Source of the DNA: Opisthocomus hoazin
Taxonomy: Eukaryota; Chordata; Aves; Opisthocomiformes; Opisthocomidae
Assembly (NCBI RefSeq): GCF_030867145.1
Contig: NC_134414.1
Coordinates: 23,368,810 to 23,432,809 of the forward strand
DNA length: 64,000 bases
Direction: 5' to 3'
Shown here piece by piece: positions 1 to 11,600 of this stretch. The stretch's first letter is position 1. The number at the start of each line of letters is the position of its first letter. The notes beneath the pieces are model-generated. The model made no database searches. It was not told the origin of the DNA and worked only from the letters and a program-made list of their open reading frames with translations. The position numbers and the translations under genes are program-made.

Positions 1-1477
1 TATCTTACTCTTTCTCTCCCTGTTAAACATTTTGTATTCTCCTCTAAACTGTCCTCAGAATGTTTTCATCCACACCACCTTTGAAGCTCAGCACTCACCT
101 CCTTGTTGCGCCGACCTTTCCAAAGCCTGCTGAAGTCAAGACGTGGCCCTTCTGTAATTTCGCAGCCCTTGGGCTGAGCCCCCCCAATCAGACCTGCTGA
201 TTTCTTTCAGTTTCTTCAAATCCTGAGTTAAGCTTTGACTCCTCCCATGAAACCTGTCAGTGGGAATTGATCCAAGGGAGGCTGATGTACATTAAAATAG
301 GTTTTCTTTGGTTTGAAGTTTCAGCTGTAATCTATGTCTTGTAAACTTATTAACTGTTTGACATGTGACTGTATGTATTGGATCTTTCTTGGAGCAGAGA
401 CATTGTCTCCAATTCAGGGCTGAGTAAACTGAAGTTTGCCGTAGCACTTACAGAGAAATAAAAGTTTGTCATCTTTGTGGAAGGTTTGGGTTTCTGTTTG
501 TTTTTTTAAGGTAGTAACAATATTTATAAAAAGAACCTTTATAGTAAATAAGACAATGGAAATGTATCGCCAAGTCCAGACTTTGTAATGAATGTTTGCT
601 GAATGAAACCCATTTTTCATCCTTACGGATGGCGAACTTGTAATAACAGCATTGTTTCGTGTTGTAAATGAGCATGTTTGTGTTTGGCTGCATGGCACAT
701 CCCGCCTTGTAAATATACTAAGCCAAACATGAAACATTTTCTCCTAGGAGAAAAAAGATGCATAAAAATTTGTTGTAGCAGGCAAGATTGAAAGCTTGCC
801 ATGAATGTGAAAAAGAGATTCAGAGGTGAACAGAATATTTAAAGTGTCTGGAATACTGCTGTGGCAAGAGAATGTTAATCTGACGTGGTCTGGGCACGAG
901 GCAGCCCTCAGAGCCGACACATTCCTTGGGGCCCCGCTGCAAACTGAGCTGCCAGTGCAGTGTTTACAGCGAGACGCAGGGCCGGGATGGTCTGTGTGCA
1001 TGAACATGCCTAATATACTCTGCTAATTAAAAGCAAAGCTAGTGTTGTATTTAACCCTGACAGCATTCAACAGGTGGATCATACCAATATATTAGTAAGC
1101 ACACAGACGTATGAAATGTCCATATACATTGTGACAGTGTTTATATTTATCAAGCTTATTTTAACTCCAAAATGTGAGTGTAATTTATAAGCAACTGAAA
1201 TGTCAGCATTTGAAGCAGAAATATTTTAATGTGTTTACTCCAAAGTAAATAAGGCTGTATATATTAAAAAAAAAAAAAATTAAAACACATGTAGGGACAC
1301 AGTGTCCATTGTGTTTTAATGACCACTGTTACAAATGAGTACTGTATCCATCATGAAAAGATGGTTTCATCCAAATCTTGTTTGACAGATAGTAGCTGAA
1401 TTTATGTTGTTCTTGTATCATAATTTCATAGAACATAACAGCATGTTATTTGTCTTCAACTTCCCCCCCCTCCCCAG
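1..1477 (+). other. IFT88 intron sequence, no exon seen
   Basis: This stretch precedes the penultimate coding exon of IFT88 and should be intronic. I looked for the preceding IFT88 exon, which encodes a basic, Gly/Ser-rich segment, and did not find it, so it probably lies left of the window. The sequence is AT-rich with a poly-A run near 1266-1280. No repeat family was recognised. Confidence 0.6.
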
Positions 1478-1573
1478 ACAGTGGTGGTACCAAAGGGGAA
1501 AGACTGAGTGCCAAACTAAAAGTTTTGCCTGGAACAAGCGAACCCTATGAAAGCAGCGGCAGTAAAGAAATAG
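1478..1573 (+). CDS. IFT88: IFT88 penultimate coding exon (partial gene)
   Basis: IFT88 is a TPR-repeat core subunit of intraflagellar transport complex B, needed to build and maintain cilia. The TPR region lies outside the window; this exon encodes part of the flexible C-terminal tail. After two bases completing a split codon it reads SGGTKGERLSAKLKVLPG and continues to ESSGSKEI, matching the vertebrate IFT88 tail (known motif LPGTNEPYESS..KEIDASY). The acceptor is a C-rich tract ending in CAG at 1475-1477. The donor after 1573 is GC rather than GT (G|GCAAGT), and the frame joins exactly to the next exon to restore the expected Asp codon. The upstream part of the gene is not visible. Confidence 0.93.
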
Positions 1574-2253
1574 GCAAGTGACATCTTATACCTTCTTACT
1601 TTCCTGGCCCTCAGAGAGAGGAGACATGGAAAAAGTAAGTTCTTGGAAGAGCATGTATAATTAGACAATTAGGAAAACATTTTCCCAATGAAATAAATGT
1701 GAAGAATGGGTTTAGCTTCATTGTTCAGAGCTCACTGAAAGGTAATTGTAAATATTAAGAAATGTGGTGCATGTAAATATTTATTACTTTCAATATCTGT
1801 CTGCTGCATCCATTAGTTCCTGTGGCTCTGCAGTCATGAGTTCTTCACTAAGACTGAATTTTCAAAGGGGTTTAAAATCCCAAATCCACGTGGATCGTGG
1901 TACTTCCTAAAATGCCCTTCCTTTATCAGCCTTCCAGTTCTATGCACTTTTCCAAAGCCTCTTCGTCACTTAATGACTGTAATAAAATAAAGAGAATTTA
2001 TTAAAAAAAAGGGTGGTGGGGAAAAGCAGCTCCTCTCACTCGCACTGAGGTCTTTTGCTCCTGTGCCACGTCTTGCTTCCTGGCTGTGGTATCTTCTCCT
2101 TCAGTGCTCATGTGCTCCTTCTGGCCTGCATTTCCAAGCCACCTTACAGATGTGTAGTGCTAAACCCCACTCCTGTGTCTGATTGTATATGTTTGAAACA
2201 AAGCTAAAATTACTTGCAGGTAACTGTTTCACATGTATTTATTTAAACCCTAG
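1574..2253 (+). other. IFT88: GC-AG intron of IFT88
   Basis: This 680-nt intron begins GCAAGT and ends AAACCCTAG. A GC donor with an otherwise perfect consensus (AG|GCAAGT style) is the recognised minor form of U2-type introns. No GT donor nearby would keep the frame and yield the conserved KEIDASY junction. Confidence 0.85.
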
Positions 2254-2375
2254 ATGCCTCCTACATGGATCCACTTGGCCCACAAGCAGAAAGACCGAAA
2301 ACTGCAGCAAGAAAAAGAACTGAGGAAGATGACTTTGCTGATGAAGAACTAGGAGAGGATTTGCTTCCAGAATAG
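2254..2375 (+). CDS. IFT88: IFT88 terminal coding exon with stop codon
   Basis: The last exon of IFT88 completes the split Asp codon and encodes ASYMDPLGPQAERPKTAARK, then a very acidic C-terminus (EEDDFADEELGEDLLPE) before TAG at 2373-2375. This is nearly identical to the known vertebrate IFT88 C-terminus, so the assignment is secure. The acidic tail follows a short basic patch (ARKR). The exon contributes 39 full codons plus the stop. Confidence 0.96.
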
Positions 2376-2498
2376 CATATGGTCTACTCGTAACTTCTTC
2401 TGCTTTTAAAAGTTTTATCAGAAAAAGATTAATCCATGATTTTTATAGTGGATTTTGATCAAATATATGTGAAATACTTTGGATATATGCTATCTTAC

Positions 2499-2504
2499 AT
2501 TAAA
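2499..2504 (+). terminator. Candidate IFT88 polyadenylation hexamer ATTAAA
   Basis: ATTAAA lies 124 nt after the IFT88 stop and is the first good hexamer in the AT-rich 3' sequence. TG-rich sequence follows. No transcript evidence is available. Confidence 0.45.
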
Positions 2505-3202
2505 AACATGGATTTAAAGTTGCAGTGTCTTAGAGTTGATTTTTTTAAAAAATAATGCAGAGTTTATTTTAGTCATGCATAATAACTACACAGGTATTCA
2601 AACTCATTGCAAACTATATCAAGGCATAAAGCTTTTGCTTTCAGAGATTCATCCGATGATAACAGGAAACACAGCAGTCTTTGAAATGTCACCTTTCAGT
2701 GCAGAATACCTTGAAGCAATGTTACAAGGTTGAAAGTCCCATCTCCCTCATCCAAAGCCAGAACTTACTTAAGGCCTGTGAACTGACTGTCTGAAAATGT
2801 TGGGTATCACCTTGGTCAGCCTGAAGGCCCCAATTCAGCAAAGCACTTAACACTGATAGTGAAGAAATCATGTTAATTTCAGTCTATGGTTAGCTGAGTG
2901 AGGGGCATTTTGCAGTCTCTTGGCAATGTCCTAGGTATTTTTGTAATTACAAAGATGAGGGGTTCTTTTATTTTGAATGGCCAGAGAGAGGCAGGATTTC
3001 AGTTTATTTTGTTCAGAATTGCTACTAGATTTTGGCTTTTGAATCTTATATTAGGGATTGTGGCATTGACTACACAGAGGTAGCTTTCTACAGCTTTGGT
3101 TGAGTATGTGCAAAGATGTTAGTTGCAGAAAACATCACTGTGTTTGAACTGAACAAGTTTGTTCTGAAATCATTGGGGCATGTTAAATAGCAACATGGCT
3201 AT

Positions 3203-3346
3203 CCATCCCTGGAAACATTCAAGACCAGGCTGGACAGGGCTCTGAGCAACCTGATCTAGTTAGCGGTGTCCCTCCTCGCTGCAGGGGGGTTGGACTAGGT
3301 GACCTCTAGGGGTCCCTTCCAACCCAAAACTTTCTATGATTCTATG
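3203..3346 (+). mobile_element. CR1 LINE 3' fragment (ATTCTATG-ending type)
   Basis: About 145 bp of the CR1 3' end: the codons around '[11 protein letters not shown]', the terminal GGTTGGACTAGGTGACC hairpin region, then GGTCCCTTCCAACCC and the tail ATTCTATGG. It has the same diagnostic bases as the larger copy at 39341-40691 (TAGCGGTGTCCCT, CTAGGGGTCC). No target-site duplication is obvious. Confidence 0.93.
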
Positions 3347-4604
3347 GCGTTGCTGATTTATGTAACTTTTCGGAGATAAAAATATTAGTCGGGTTGTCAG
3401 AATTTCCTAATAAATACTTGCAAAACTAGTACACTGGGGTGGCAGGGACTTGTTTTTAAAACTTTGGTGTGAGTCTGGTTTAACAGCTAGACTTTGGTTA
3501 TTACACTTCAAAATGTGAGGATTCAGTCTTCTAAAATTTCCAGTGCTCATTCTCAGCGTTGGTGCTTAGACTGTTTCCCGACTAGTGGCACTGGAAGGTT
3601 TTCTTCATATCTTCATGAAACGTTCTTTTCAGGTTTTAAAAACATCTGCCTAGTCTCATACGATGTCTCTGGAAGTGGCCAGAAATACTGCTTTAACGGC
3701 ACAGTTGTAGGAATGTACTCCTGTGGGATTTATGGTGCAGTTAATGAACTGCTTTACGTGTGACGCGTTTCCCATGATACTGGTGCAGCCCTCGGTCTAG
3801 GGCTGCGCCAGCTTCTGCTGGGTGGCATAAGCAGAGCATGTTCAGCATGGTCTGGGGCACATCCCGAGGAGCTCACCAAAGAAAAGTCGCCTTAAGCTCA
3901 GGGGCCTGATCCTTCCAGAGGAGGGAAAAGAGCACGAGAAGGAAGTGGATGCCACCTGTCTTCTTTCTGCATGTCCAGTGCTGCAGTTCTTTCTTAGCAG
4001 CAGGACAGAAAGGAAAAAAGACCTTGTCTGCTGCAGGCAGGGACAGAAAGGGGAGAGAATGAGTGGTGTGTGTGGCTAGAGAACTTGGATACCACACTGC
4101 AGCGCTAACACGCCAAGCCAGAGCAGTCTTTGGCCTTCGACTGTTCAGCTCAGCTGAGGAGACCTGTGTGTTTTAGGATGAGAAATGCAGAAATATGTTG
4201 CCCCTTTTGTCTCTGGTGAACCCCCAGTTGCGCTGCAGGCTTTACCATTTTACTTGTTTCCGCTCCTTGGCAGTAGCCCACAGACAGTGCGCTCCTGTGA
4301 AGGCAGAGCCCGCGCGCTGCTGTCAGCTGGATATCTTCTGGGTCCATTGCAGAGCCAACAGCAACAGCTGTAGCCCTGACCTCTCTGCAGCGAGCCTACG
4401 TCTGCAGCCCCGCCACTGCCAAAGCCTAACACTGACACCCAGCACAACAGTGTTTTCAATGAAATGTCAGTCAGAAAGACAAAGGAGAGAAGATGGAAAG
4501 GCAATCCAGCTGAGCAACTCTTGGAGAAGGGTTCAAGCGATGACTTAATCTTGTGGTCACACTGGAGACTCAGCTTTCTCTTGCCCGTTCTTCAGTGCTG
4601 CCGT
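3347..4604. other. Intergenic, no gene seen
   Basis: No exon or recognised repeat. Open frames of 60-117 codons here (for example 3494-3763 and 4195-4548) show no recognisable domain and are compatible with chance. Confidence 0.5.
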
Positions 4605-4694
4605 ATCACAGAATCACAGAATCACAGAATAGTAGGGGTTGGAAGGGACCTCTGTGGGTCATCTAGTCCAACCCCCCTGCCGAAGCAGGGTCAC

Positions 4695-7499
4695 CTACAG
4701 CAGGCCGCACAGGACCCCGTCCAGGCGGGTCTTGAATATCTCCAGAGAAGGAGACTCCACAACCTCCCTGGGCAGCCTGTTCCAGTGCTCCGTCACCCTC
4801 AGAGGGAAGTAGTTCTTCCTCATGTTCAGACGGAACTTCCTGTGCCTCAGTTTGTGCCCATTGCCCCTTGTCCTGTCACTGGGCACCACTGAAAAGAGCT
4901 TGTCCCCATCCTCCTGACACCCACCCTTCAGATATTTGTAGGCATTTATAAGGTCCCCTCGCAGCCTTCTCTTCTTCAGGCTGAACAAGCCCAGTTCCCT
5001 CAACCTCTCCTCGTAGGGGAGATGCTCCAGTCCCCTCACCATCCTCGTAGCCCTCCGCTGGACTCTCTCCAGTAGCTCTTCATCTTTCTTGAACTGGGGA
5101 GCCCAGAACTGGACACAGTACTCTAGATGAGGCCTCACCAGGGCAGTGTAGAGGGGAAGGAGAACCTCCCTCGTCCTGCTAGCCACACTCTTCTTGATGC
5201 ACCCCAGGATCCCATTGGCTTTCTTGGCAGCCAGGGCACACTGCTGGCTCATGGTTAACCTATCGTCCACCAGGACACCCAGGTCCCTCTCCACAGAGCT
5301 GCTCTCCAGCAGGTCCACCCCAAGCCTGTACTGGTGCATGAGATTGTTCCTCCCCAGGTGCAGGACCCTGCACTTGCCCTTGTTGAACCTCATCAGGTTC
5401 CTCTCTGCCCAGCTTTCCAGCCTATCCAGGTCACACTGAATGGCAGCACAGCCTTCTGGTGTATCTACCACACCTCCCAGTTTGGTGTCGTCAGCAAACT
5501 TGCTGAGGGTACATTCTAACTCTTCATCCAGGTCGTTGATGAAGAAGTTAAACAAGACTGGGCCCAGTACTGACCCCTGGGGGACACCACTTGTTACCAG
5601 CCTCCAACTAGACTCAGCGCCGCTGATGACAACCCTCTGAGTTCTGCCATTCAGACAGTTCTCTATCCACTTCACCGACCACTCATCCAGCCCACATTTC
5701 CTCAGCTTCCCTAGGAGGATATCATAGGAGACTGTGTCGAAAGCCTTGCTGAAGTCAAGGTAGACAACATCCACGGCTCTCCCTTCGTCTACCCAGCCAG
5801 TCATGTCATCGTAGAAAGCTATCAGATTGGTCAGGCATGATTTCCCTTTGGTGAATCCATGCTGACTACTCCTGATAACCTTCTTTTCTTCCACTTGCTT
5901 GATGATGGCCTCCAGGATAAGCTGCTCCATCACCTTTCCCGGGATGGAGGTGAGGCTGACCGGCCTGTAGTTCCCTGGGTCCTCCTTCTTGCCCTTTTTG
6001 AAGATTGGAGTGACATTGGCCTTTCTCCAGTCCTCGGGCACCTCTCCTGTCCTCCAGGACCTCTCAAAGATGATGGAGAGTGGCTCAGCAATGACATCCA
6101 CCAGCTCCCTCAGCACTCGTGGGTGCATTCCATCGGGGCCCATGGATTAGTGGACATCCAGATTGCTTAAGTGATCCCTCACACAGTCCTCCTCAACCAA
6201 GGGAAAGTCGTCCTCTTTGTAGGCTTCTTCTTTTACCTCCGGGGCTTGGGATTCCTGAGGGCCAGTCTTAGCACTGAAGACTGAAGAAAAGAAGGCATTC
6301 AGTAGCTCTGCCTTCTCCATACCCTCCGTCACCAGGACACCCGCCCCATTCAGCAGCGGCCCCACGTTGTCTCTAGCCTTCCTTTTGCTGCTGATGTAGT
6401 GGAAGAAGCCCTTCTTGTTGTTTTTGACATCCCTTGCCAGCTTCAATTCCAGGTGAGCCTTGGCCTTCCTCGTCACATCCCTGCATGCTCTCACCACGTT
6501 TCTGTACTCTTCCCAAGTGGCCTGTCCCTCTTTCCACATTCCATGGACCTTTCTCTTCTGCCTGATCTCCGCTAGAAGCTCCTTGTTTAACCATGCAGGT
6601 CTCCTGCCTCCTTTGCTCGATTTCTTTCTCAGGGGGATGCATTGCTCCTGTGCATGGAAGAAGTGTTGTTTAAAGAGCGACCAGCACTCATGGACCCCCC
6701 TGCCTTCGAGAGCCCTGGCCCATGGGATTCCTCCCACTAGCTCCTTGAAGAGGGCAAAGTCAGCCCTCCTGAGGTCCAGGGTTTTGATCCTGCTTATCGC
6801 CCTGCTTCCTCCACGCAGGATCCTGAACTCGACCATTTCATGGTCACTGCAGCCGAGTCCACCTCCAACCTTCACATCCTCCACCAGTCCCTCCTTGTTT
6901 GTTAACACGAGGTCCAGCAGCGCACCTTTCCTTGTTGGTTCCTCCACCACTTGCATCAGAAAGTTATCATCGATGCTCTGTAGGAACCTCCTGGATTGCG
7001 CCTGCCTAGCTGTATGGTCTTCCCAGCTGATGTCAGGGTGGTTGAAGTCCCCCATGAGAACCAGGGCCTGTGACTGTGAGGCTGCTTGCAGCTGCCTGTA
7101 GAAGGCCTCATCAACCTCCTCCTCCTGGTCAGGTGGCCTGTAGTATACACCCACCGTAATGTCACCCGTGTGAGCCTGTCCCTTAATTCTAACCCACAAG
7201 CTTTCAACTCGTTCCTCATTTGCCCCCAGGCCAAGCTCAATGCATTCCAGTTGCTCCCTCACATATAGAGCAACTCCCCCACCTCTCCTTGTTGGTCTGT
7301 CTTTCCTAAAGAGTCTGTAGCCATCTATGACAGCATGCCAGTCATGCGAGTTGTCCCACCACGTTTCTGTGATGGCGACCAAGTCGTAGCCATCCTGCTG
7401 TATAATGGCTTCCAGCTCCTCCTGTTTATTGCCCATGCTACGTGCATTGGTGTAGACACACTTGAGCTGGGCTGTCAATCTCACCCCTGGCCTTGGCAT
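4695..7499 (-). pseudogene. CR1 ORF2 (endonuclease-reverse transcriptase) with one nonsense codon
   Basis: CR1 ORF2 encodes an APE-type endonuclease joined to a non-LTR reverse transcriptase, which together carry out target-primed reverse transcription. The frame starts at the Met at 7499 with the endonuclease (LKCVYTNARS, ITETWWD, GGGVALYV, GDFNHPD, CSDHEMV). The reverse transcriptase follows ([43 protein letters not shown] active-site box) with the usual C-terminal region. In all it is 935 codons including the terminal stop. A TAA at 6147-6149 separates the two halves; the sister copy at 44.9-47.2 kb has AAA (Lys) at this site, so this is a single-base nonsense change. No frameshift is seen. 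The copy is very unlikely to make full-length protein. Confidence 0.93.
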
Positions 7500-7555
7500 T
7501 CCAAGCCTAGGCTCATCCCTAGTGAGCTGGGCAATATCCCCTTCCCCCTTCGAAC

Positions 7556-7678
7556 CTAGTTTAAAGCCCTCTCAATGAGCCCCGCCAGCTCGTGGCCAAG
7601 AATTCTTTTTCCCCTTTGTGATAGCTGAGTTCCACTTGTTGCCAGCAGGCCCGGTGCTGTGTATCTACTGCTCTGGTC
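7556..7678 (-). pseudogene. CR1 ORF1 C-terminal remnant
   Basis: Immediately upstream of ORF2, in a different frame, the minus strand encodes LSQRGKRILGHELAGLIERA and then a TAG stop at 7556-7558, which is 56 nt before the ORF2 Met. This is the conserved end of the CR1 ORF1 protein, which carries an SGNH-esterase-like domain in CR1 elements. The frame is readable back to about 7678 and then becomes unrecognisable, so most of ORF1 is truncated or decayed. Confidence 0.8.
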
Positions 7679-7790
7679 ACAGGATGACATAATGCTCGAT
7701 ATCGTGGTAGTTCTTTTCTGTCAGGCTTAGTCTTGGAAGACCTGGACATCCAGCATGCAATGTGCCAGGCGGGAGGGAGCATTTTCAGCT

Positions 7791-9308
7791 ATGGACTGCA
7801 GTGGAATGAGGTCTCTGACTAATGGCAGTGGGAGAAAGTATTTGGGACCATGGCAGGGAGTACAGACAAACCTGCGAAACTGGAAAGCAGAAGGCAGGCA
7901 GGACATTGTCATGATTTCTAACACAAAGCCATTTGAGTAGAGCATCTAATCAAACATTGCAATCACATAGAAGTGTCTGTGACAAAGTGTATGAATCACT
8001 AGTATGGGATGTGGCTCACAGGCAGACTTGGTCCCTAGAAACACTCCTATGGACACCAGAGAGATTTTGATCAGCAGCAGTTTCTTGGTTCAGTTTGCCC
8101 AGATGCCTGACTGTACATTACGTAAAATTCTGCGTTTTACAAACAGAATTGCACTTTTGTTCCACTCCTGCACAAACTCCCAGGAACTTCTGGAACATGT
8201 TGTTTCCTATAGCATGAGGATCTGATTATATAATGCTCTGGGTTATGATGTGTTTGCACGTTATTTTGCAAGCACAGCTGAGCTTGTTCTGAGCTGACAG
8301 AAAGCCATGGGATCCAGCTCCAGCACTGGAATAGTAAGTCCTGCTTACAGTCAAAATGATTTAGCCCACGTTCAACTCCTTCCAAACCATGTTAACTGTG
8401 GCTATGCCTCCACCAGCATTGCAACACCGCCGGAGCAGGCCCAGAGCAGAATGGCTGATGTGTGACCATCCACACTGCAAGAGCAGCAGCACACTCCCCA
8501 GGACACTTGTGGCCCGTGACTATCAGCAATCTCCCAGACGATTCCTGTGTGTGACCCAAAGGTTAGCCCGGGCCAGCAACTGTTCTTCGTAAGCAGCTTC
8601 AGTGCAGCCTCCTCCTCGTGCAGCGTGAGATGTTCTGTGTGAGGGAACACAAGATGCGACATCCCACCGGGACTCAGGGCTGGAGCGTGACCCCTGATGG
8701 GGACTGACACAACTGGAATCTGTTCAGGACAAAGAAGCTGCGCATGCTTCCAAAGTGCTATATCAGCACGTTGTTGGAATGCCTCGAAGTTACCTTTCTT
8801 TTTACATGTATGAAAAACGTCTCTTTGCACAGCAGGCTCCCTGGTAATGACCCTATGAGTCACTATCATTTTGCAAAACATACAGAAATTCACTTTCCTT
8901 GGACAAAGGTGGAAAGTAATCACAGCAAGTCTATCCCTTGAAGCAGATATTTTTGCCTTCTTGATTCTCTCTAGGGTCTACCACATGCATTACTGCTTCA
9001 GAAGTGGACAGGGAAAAAATCCTTTGAGAACGGCCTCTTAGAGCATGGGCTGTGAACACTCTAGTTGGTTACCCTGCTGATGAGTGTCTTGGCAGCATAA
9101 ATAGCCAAATACAAATCATTACCTGGGTAGTATTTTATTTATTTCTAAACGAGCCTAACTCCACAATATCAAAGCATTCTTATTCACATTTTTCATATTG
9201 CACCCTGAACACCCTTCACTACGGATTGCATAACATTACTTTTAAAACAAAGCTATTCTAGAGTAACACGGGAGCTGTACAAAAAAAGGATAAATAGCTC
9301 CGTGAGTC
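7791..9308. other. Intergenic, no gene seen
   Basis: No exon, RNA gene or recognised repeat. A minus-strand open frame at 8402-8923 (173 codons) has no domain I recognise, and its composition does not suggest a protein gene. Confidence 0.5.
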
Positions 9309-9649
9309 TCACAGAATCACAGAATGTTGGGGTTAGAAGGGACCTCTGTGGGTCATCCAGTCCAACCCTCCTGCCGAAGCAGGGTCACCTACTGCAGGCT
9401 GCACAGGACCTTGTCCAGGCGGGTCTTGAATATCTCCAGAGAAGGAGACTCCACAACCTCCCTGGGCAGCCTGTTCCAGTGCTCCGTCACCCTCAGAGGG
9501 AAGAAGTTCTTCCTCATGTTCAGCTGGAACTTCCTATGCTTCAGTTTGTGCCCGTTGCCTCTTGTCCTGTCACTGGGCACCACTGAAAAGAGCCTCGCCC
9601 CATCCTCCTGACACCCACCCTTCAGATATTTATAAGCATTTATAAGGTC
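9309..9649 (-). mobile_element. CR1 LINE 3' fragment (ATTCTGTG-ending type)
   Basis: A 5'-truncated CR1 of about 340 bp, same subfamily as the 4.6-kb copy. The minus strand retains the last part of ORF2 (ending [12 protein letters not shown]) and the terminal hairpin and repeat. Truncation falls at the 'INAYKYLKG' codons. Confidence 0.93.
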
Positions 9650-10801
9650 TCATGATAAAGGGCTGTTTCTCTTCTTGGTCTCTTTGCAAGTGGACTATGA
9701 GACCATACGAAATCCATTCATATAACTATAACCTGCAAGATGAAATGCTCTGTCTAGCAGAATAAAGGGTTGTCTTTAGTGGTAAAGTACACAAGAAAAC
9801 CAGCATTTCTAGGAGTGGGTTCATCCCATTCTGACACAGTTCTGAAACAGTTCAGATGATCGCCACCGCCACCAGAGCACAGAATCAAGTTTCCCACGGT
9901 ATCTGTCAGCAACACGTTGCTTACAACCAAATTTAGAAGTCTAAATGTAGGAATACATTTAAAATGCCTAAACATATTTATGTAGAGCCGTGTCTCAGAC
10001 TCCCAGAGACATCCACACAGAGCTGCCATGTACAACACAGGATCTATGGAAGGTCTCTGGGGACCAGGCCAGACACTCTGGGGTGTCTGAAATGCACTGG
10101 AGATCCAGCTTTAAGCACTTGAATTATTCCGTGCGGAGAGTGTTCAGTTCCTAACAGACAAATGTCCAGCAGCACCTGGGAGGTTGTGGGGCGTCCGAGA
10201 CCTGCGCCAGGCAGAGCAGACCAGCACGGTGCTGTGTCTACGCTGGCCGGGCTGTGTCCCAGTGTAGCGGCTGCAGGCCAGGCAAGGCTCCTCACGGCAC
10301 CCAAAGTGACACCGTGGAGCCTGTCTGCAGATGATGGAACCCTGTCCTGTGCAGCCAGGTGTGAGCTAACTGTCCCTCGATGGAGGCAGTGGACTTTCAG
10401 GCATTACATTTAGTACAATTTGAGATGCCCTGGTGCGTCCCACACAGCCAATCCCAGGTGCAGTGTCCTATCTGCCAGTTTCCTCCACGCTCACAGGACA
10501 TTGGGCTTTAAGATAGCCAAAGAGGCACTAGGTAAGTGCGGTAAACACCTGAATTGCTCCACAGTGTTTAGACACCACATTTATTTGTCTGCACCCTCAT
10601 GCTGAGCTCCACCTCCTTCCGTCTGGTCCTCCAGCAAGGAGGTGGCCAAGGGGAGGTGGGGTGGGATGGGACAGGGTGGTCAAGTGCTGTGAGGTGACTG
10701 CAGCCCTGGACAAGAGGCTTTCCCCACACAGACAGGAGTGACAGCAGGCTCTCTGTGTTGGCCATTCTCCCCATGGGCCTGAGTTACGGGGTCTGTCCAT
10801 A
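9650..10801. other. Intergenic, no gene seen
   Basis: Nothing recognisable. Short open frames on both strands lack motifs or splice context. Confidence 0.45.
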
Positions 10802-10972
10802 GAAACATAGAATCACAGAATCATTAAGGTCTGAAAAAGACCTCTAAGATCATGAAGTCCAACCATCAACCCATCACCACCATGCATGCTAAACCGTGTT
10901 CTGAAGTGCCATATCTACACGTTTTTTGAACACCTCCAGGGATGGTGACTCCACCACTTCCCTGGGCAGCAC
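10802..10972 (-). mobile_element. Short CR1 3' fragment, divergent subfamily
   Basis: The minus strand ends in ATTCTATG-like repeats and encodes the CR1 tail residues [19 protein letters not shown]. The untranslated part (pairing AAGGTCTGAAAAAGACCTCT) differs from the other copies, so it belongs to another CR1 subfamily. Confidence 0.85.
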
Positions 10973-11062
10973 TGTGTTTAAACAAGGCAGAAGAGTGACA
11001 GCCCTTGTCCCCAGCCAGCTGAGGGCTGGACCTTCCATCAGCCCTGGAACTCCTGTTGATGT

Positions 11063-11600
11063 GGTGGCCATGTCACAGGGGGCTGGTGACACAGCCACCC
11101 AGGACAGATCTAAAAAGAGCTGCATGGCAAGCCAGCCCAGACTGGAGGCAGACGGGTGAGCGAGGGCTGAGGCGAAAGGGCAGAGAGGAGGGCAGGGAGT
11201 AAAAAGGGCTGCTGCCCTTCTGAGGGCTGGGCCTGCACAGGAGGCAGGGGTTGCCCATGGCGCAACAGATGGTGGCTGTTCTTCCCTTGTCTTTTAGAAC
11301 TGGAGGCTCAGACAAGGGCACAACCAGACAACCATGGCATGCTCCTGTCATCAGCCACTCAGCCAGAGAGATTTTTTACTTTCTACAAGGACACTGACAT
11401 AAAGATAAGGAACAAAAAAATGATACCAACTCCTGGCACCAACCCCAATGACACCACGTCATGGTGGGCAGCAGACTGGCAGTGGCCCATGTCGCAGTGG
11501 GGTTGGTGACATAGCCAGCCCACGATGGGTGTCTCCTGGCTGCCTGGGAGATGTGGGACTGGGAGGCAGGGGTTGCCCATGGTGGCAGCAGGCGGCTGCT
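11063..11600. repeat. Diverged two-copy duplication
   Basis: Two pairs of similar segments occur in the same order: about 11063-11101 with 11481-11522 (shared core TGGTGACA.AGCCA), and 11240-11260 with 11562-11582 (21 identical bases), followed in both by CTTTTA. The spacing is 419 nt for the first pair and about 322 nt for the second, so an indel of roughly 95 nt separates the copies. Family unknown. Confidence 0.55.

Larger units (their letters stand above)
4605..7790 (-). mobile_element. Nearly full-length CR1 LINE
   Basis: The 3' end is at the low coordinate, where ATTCTGTG repeats are seen on the minus strand, followed inward by the CR1 3' hairpin region, the complete ORF2 and the C-terminal part of ORF1. 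Homology is clear to about 7680; the 5' boundary (about 7790) is uncertain because the upstream sequence is diverged. ORF2 is broken by only one stop codon, so the copy is relatively young. It lies between IFT88 and IL17D, opposite to both. Confidence 0.93.

Noticed and set aside
6460-7101. 213-codon plus-strand open frame
   Set aside because: It is the antisense of the CR1 endonuclease. The same mirror frames recur opposite every CR1 copy (5194-6170, 23144-23590, 45593-46481).
8402-8923. 173-codon minus-strand open frame
   Set aside because: No motif or neighbour supports a gene, and composition resembles non-coding sequence.
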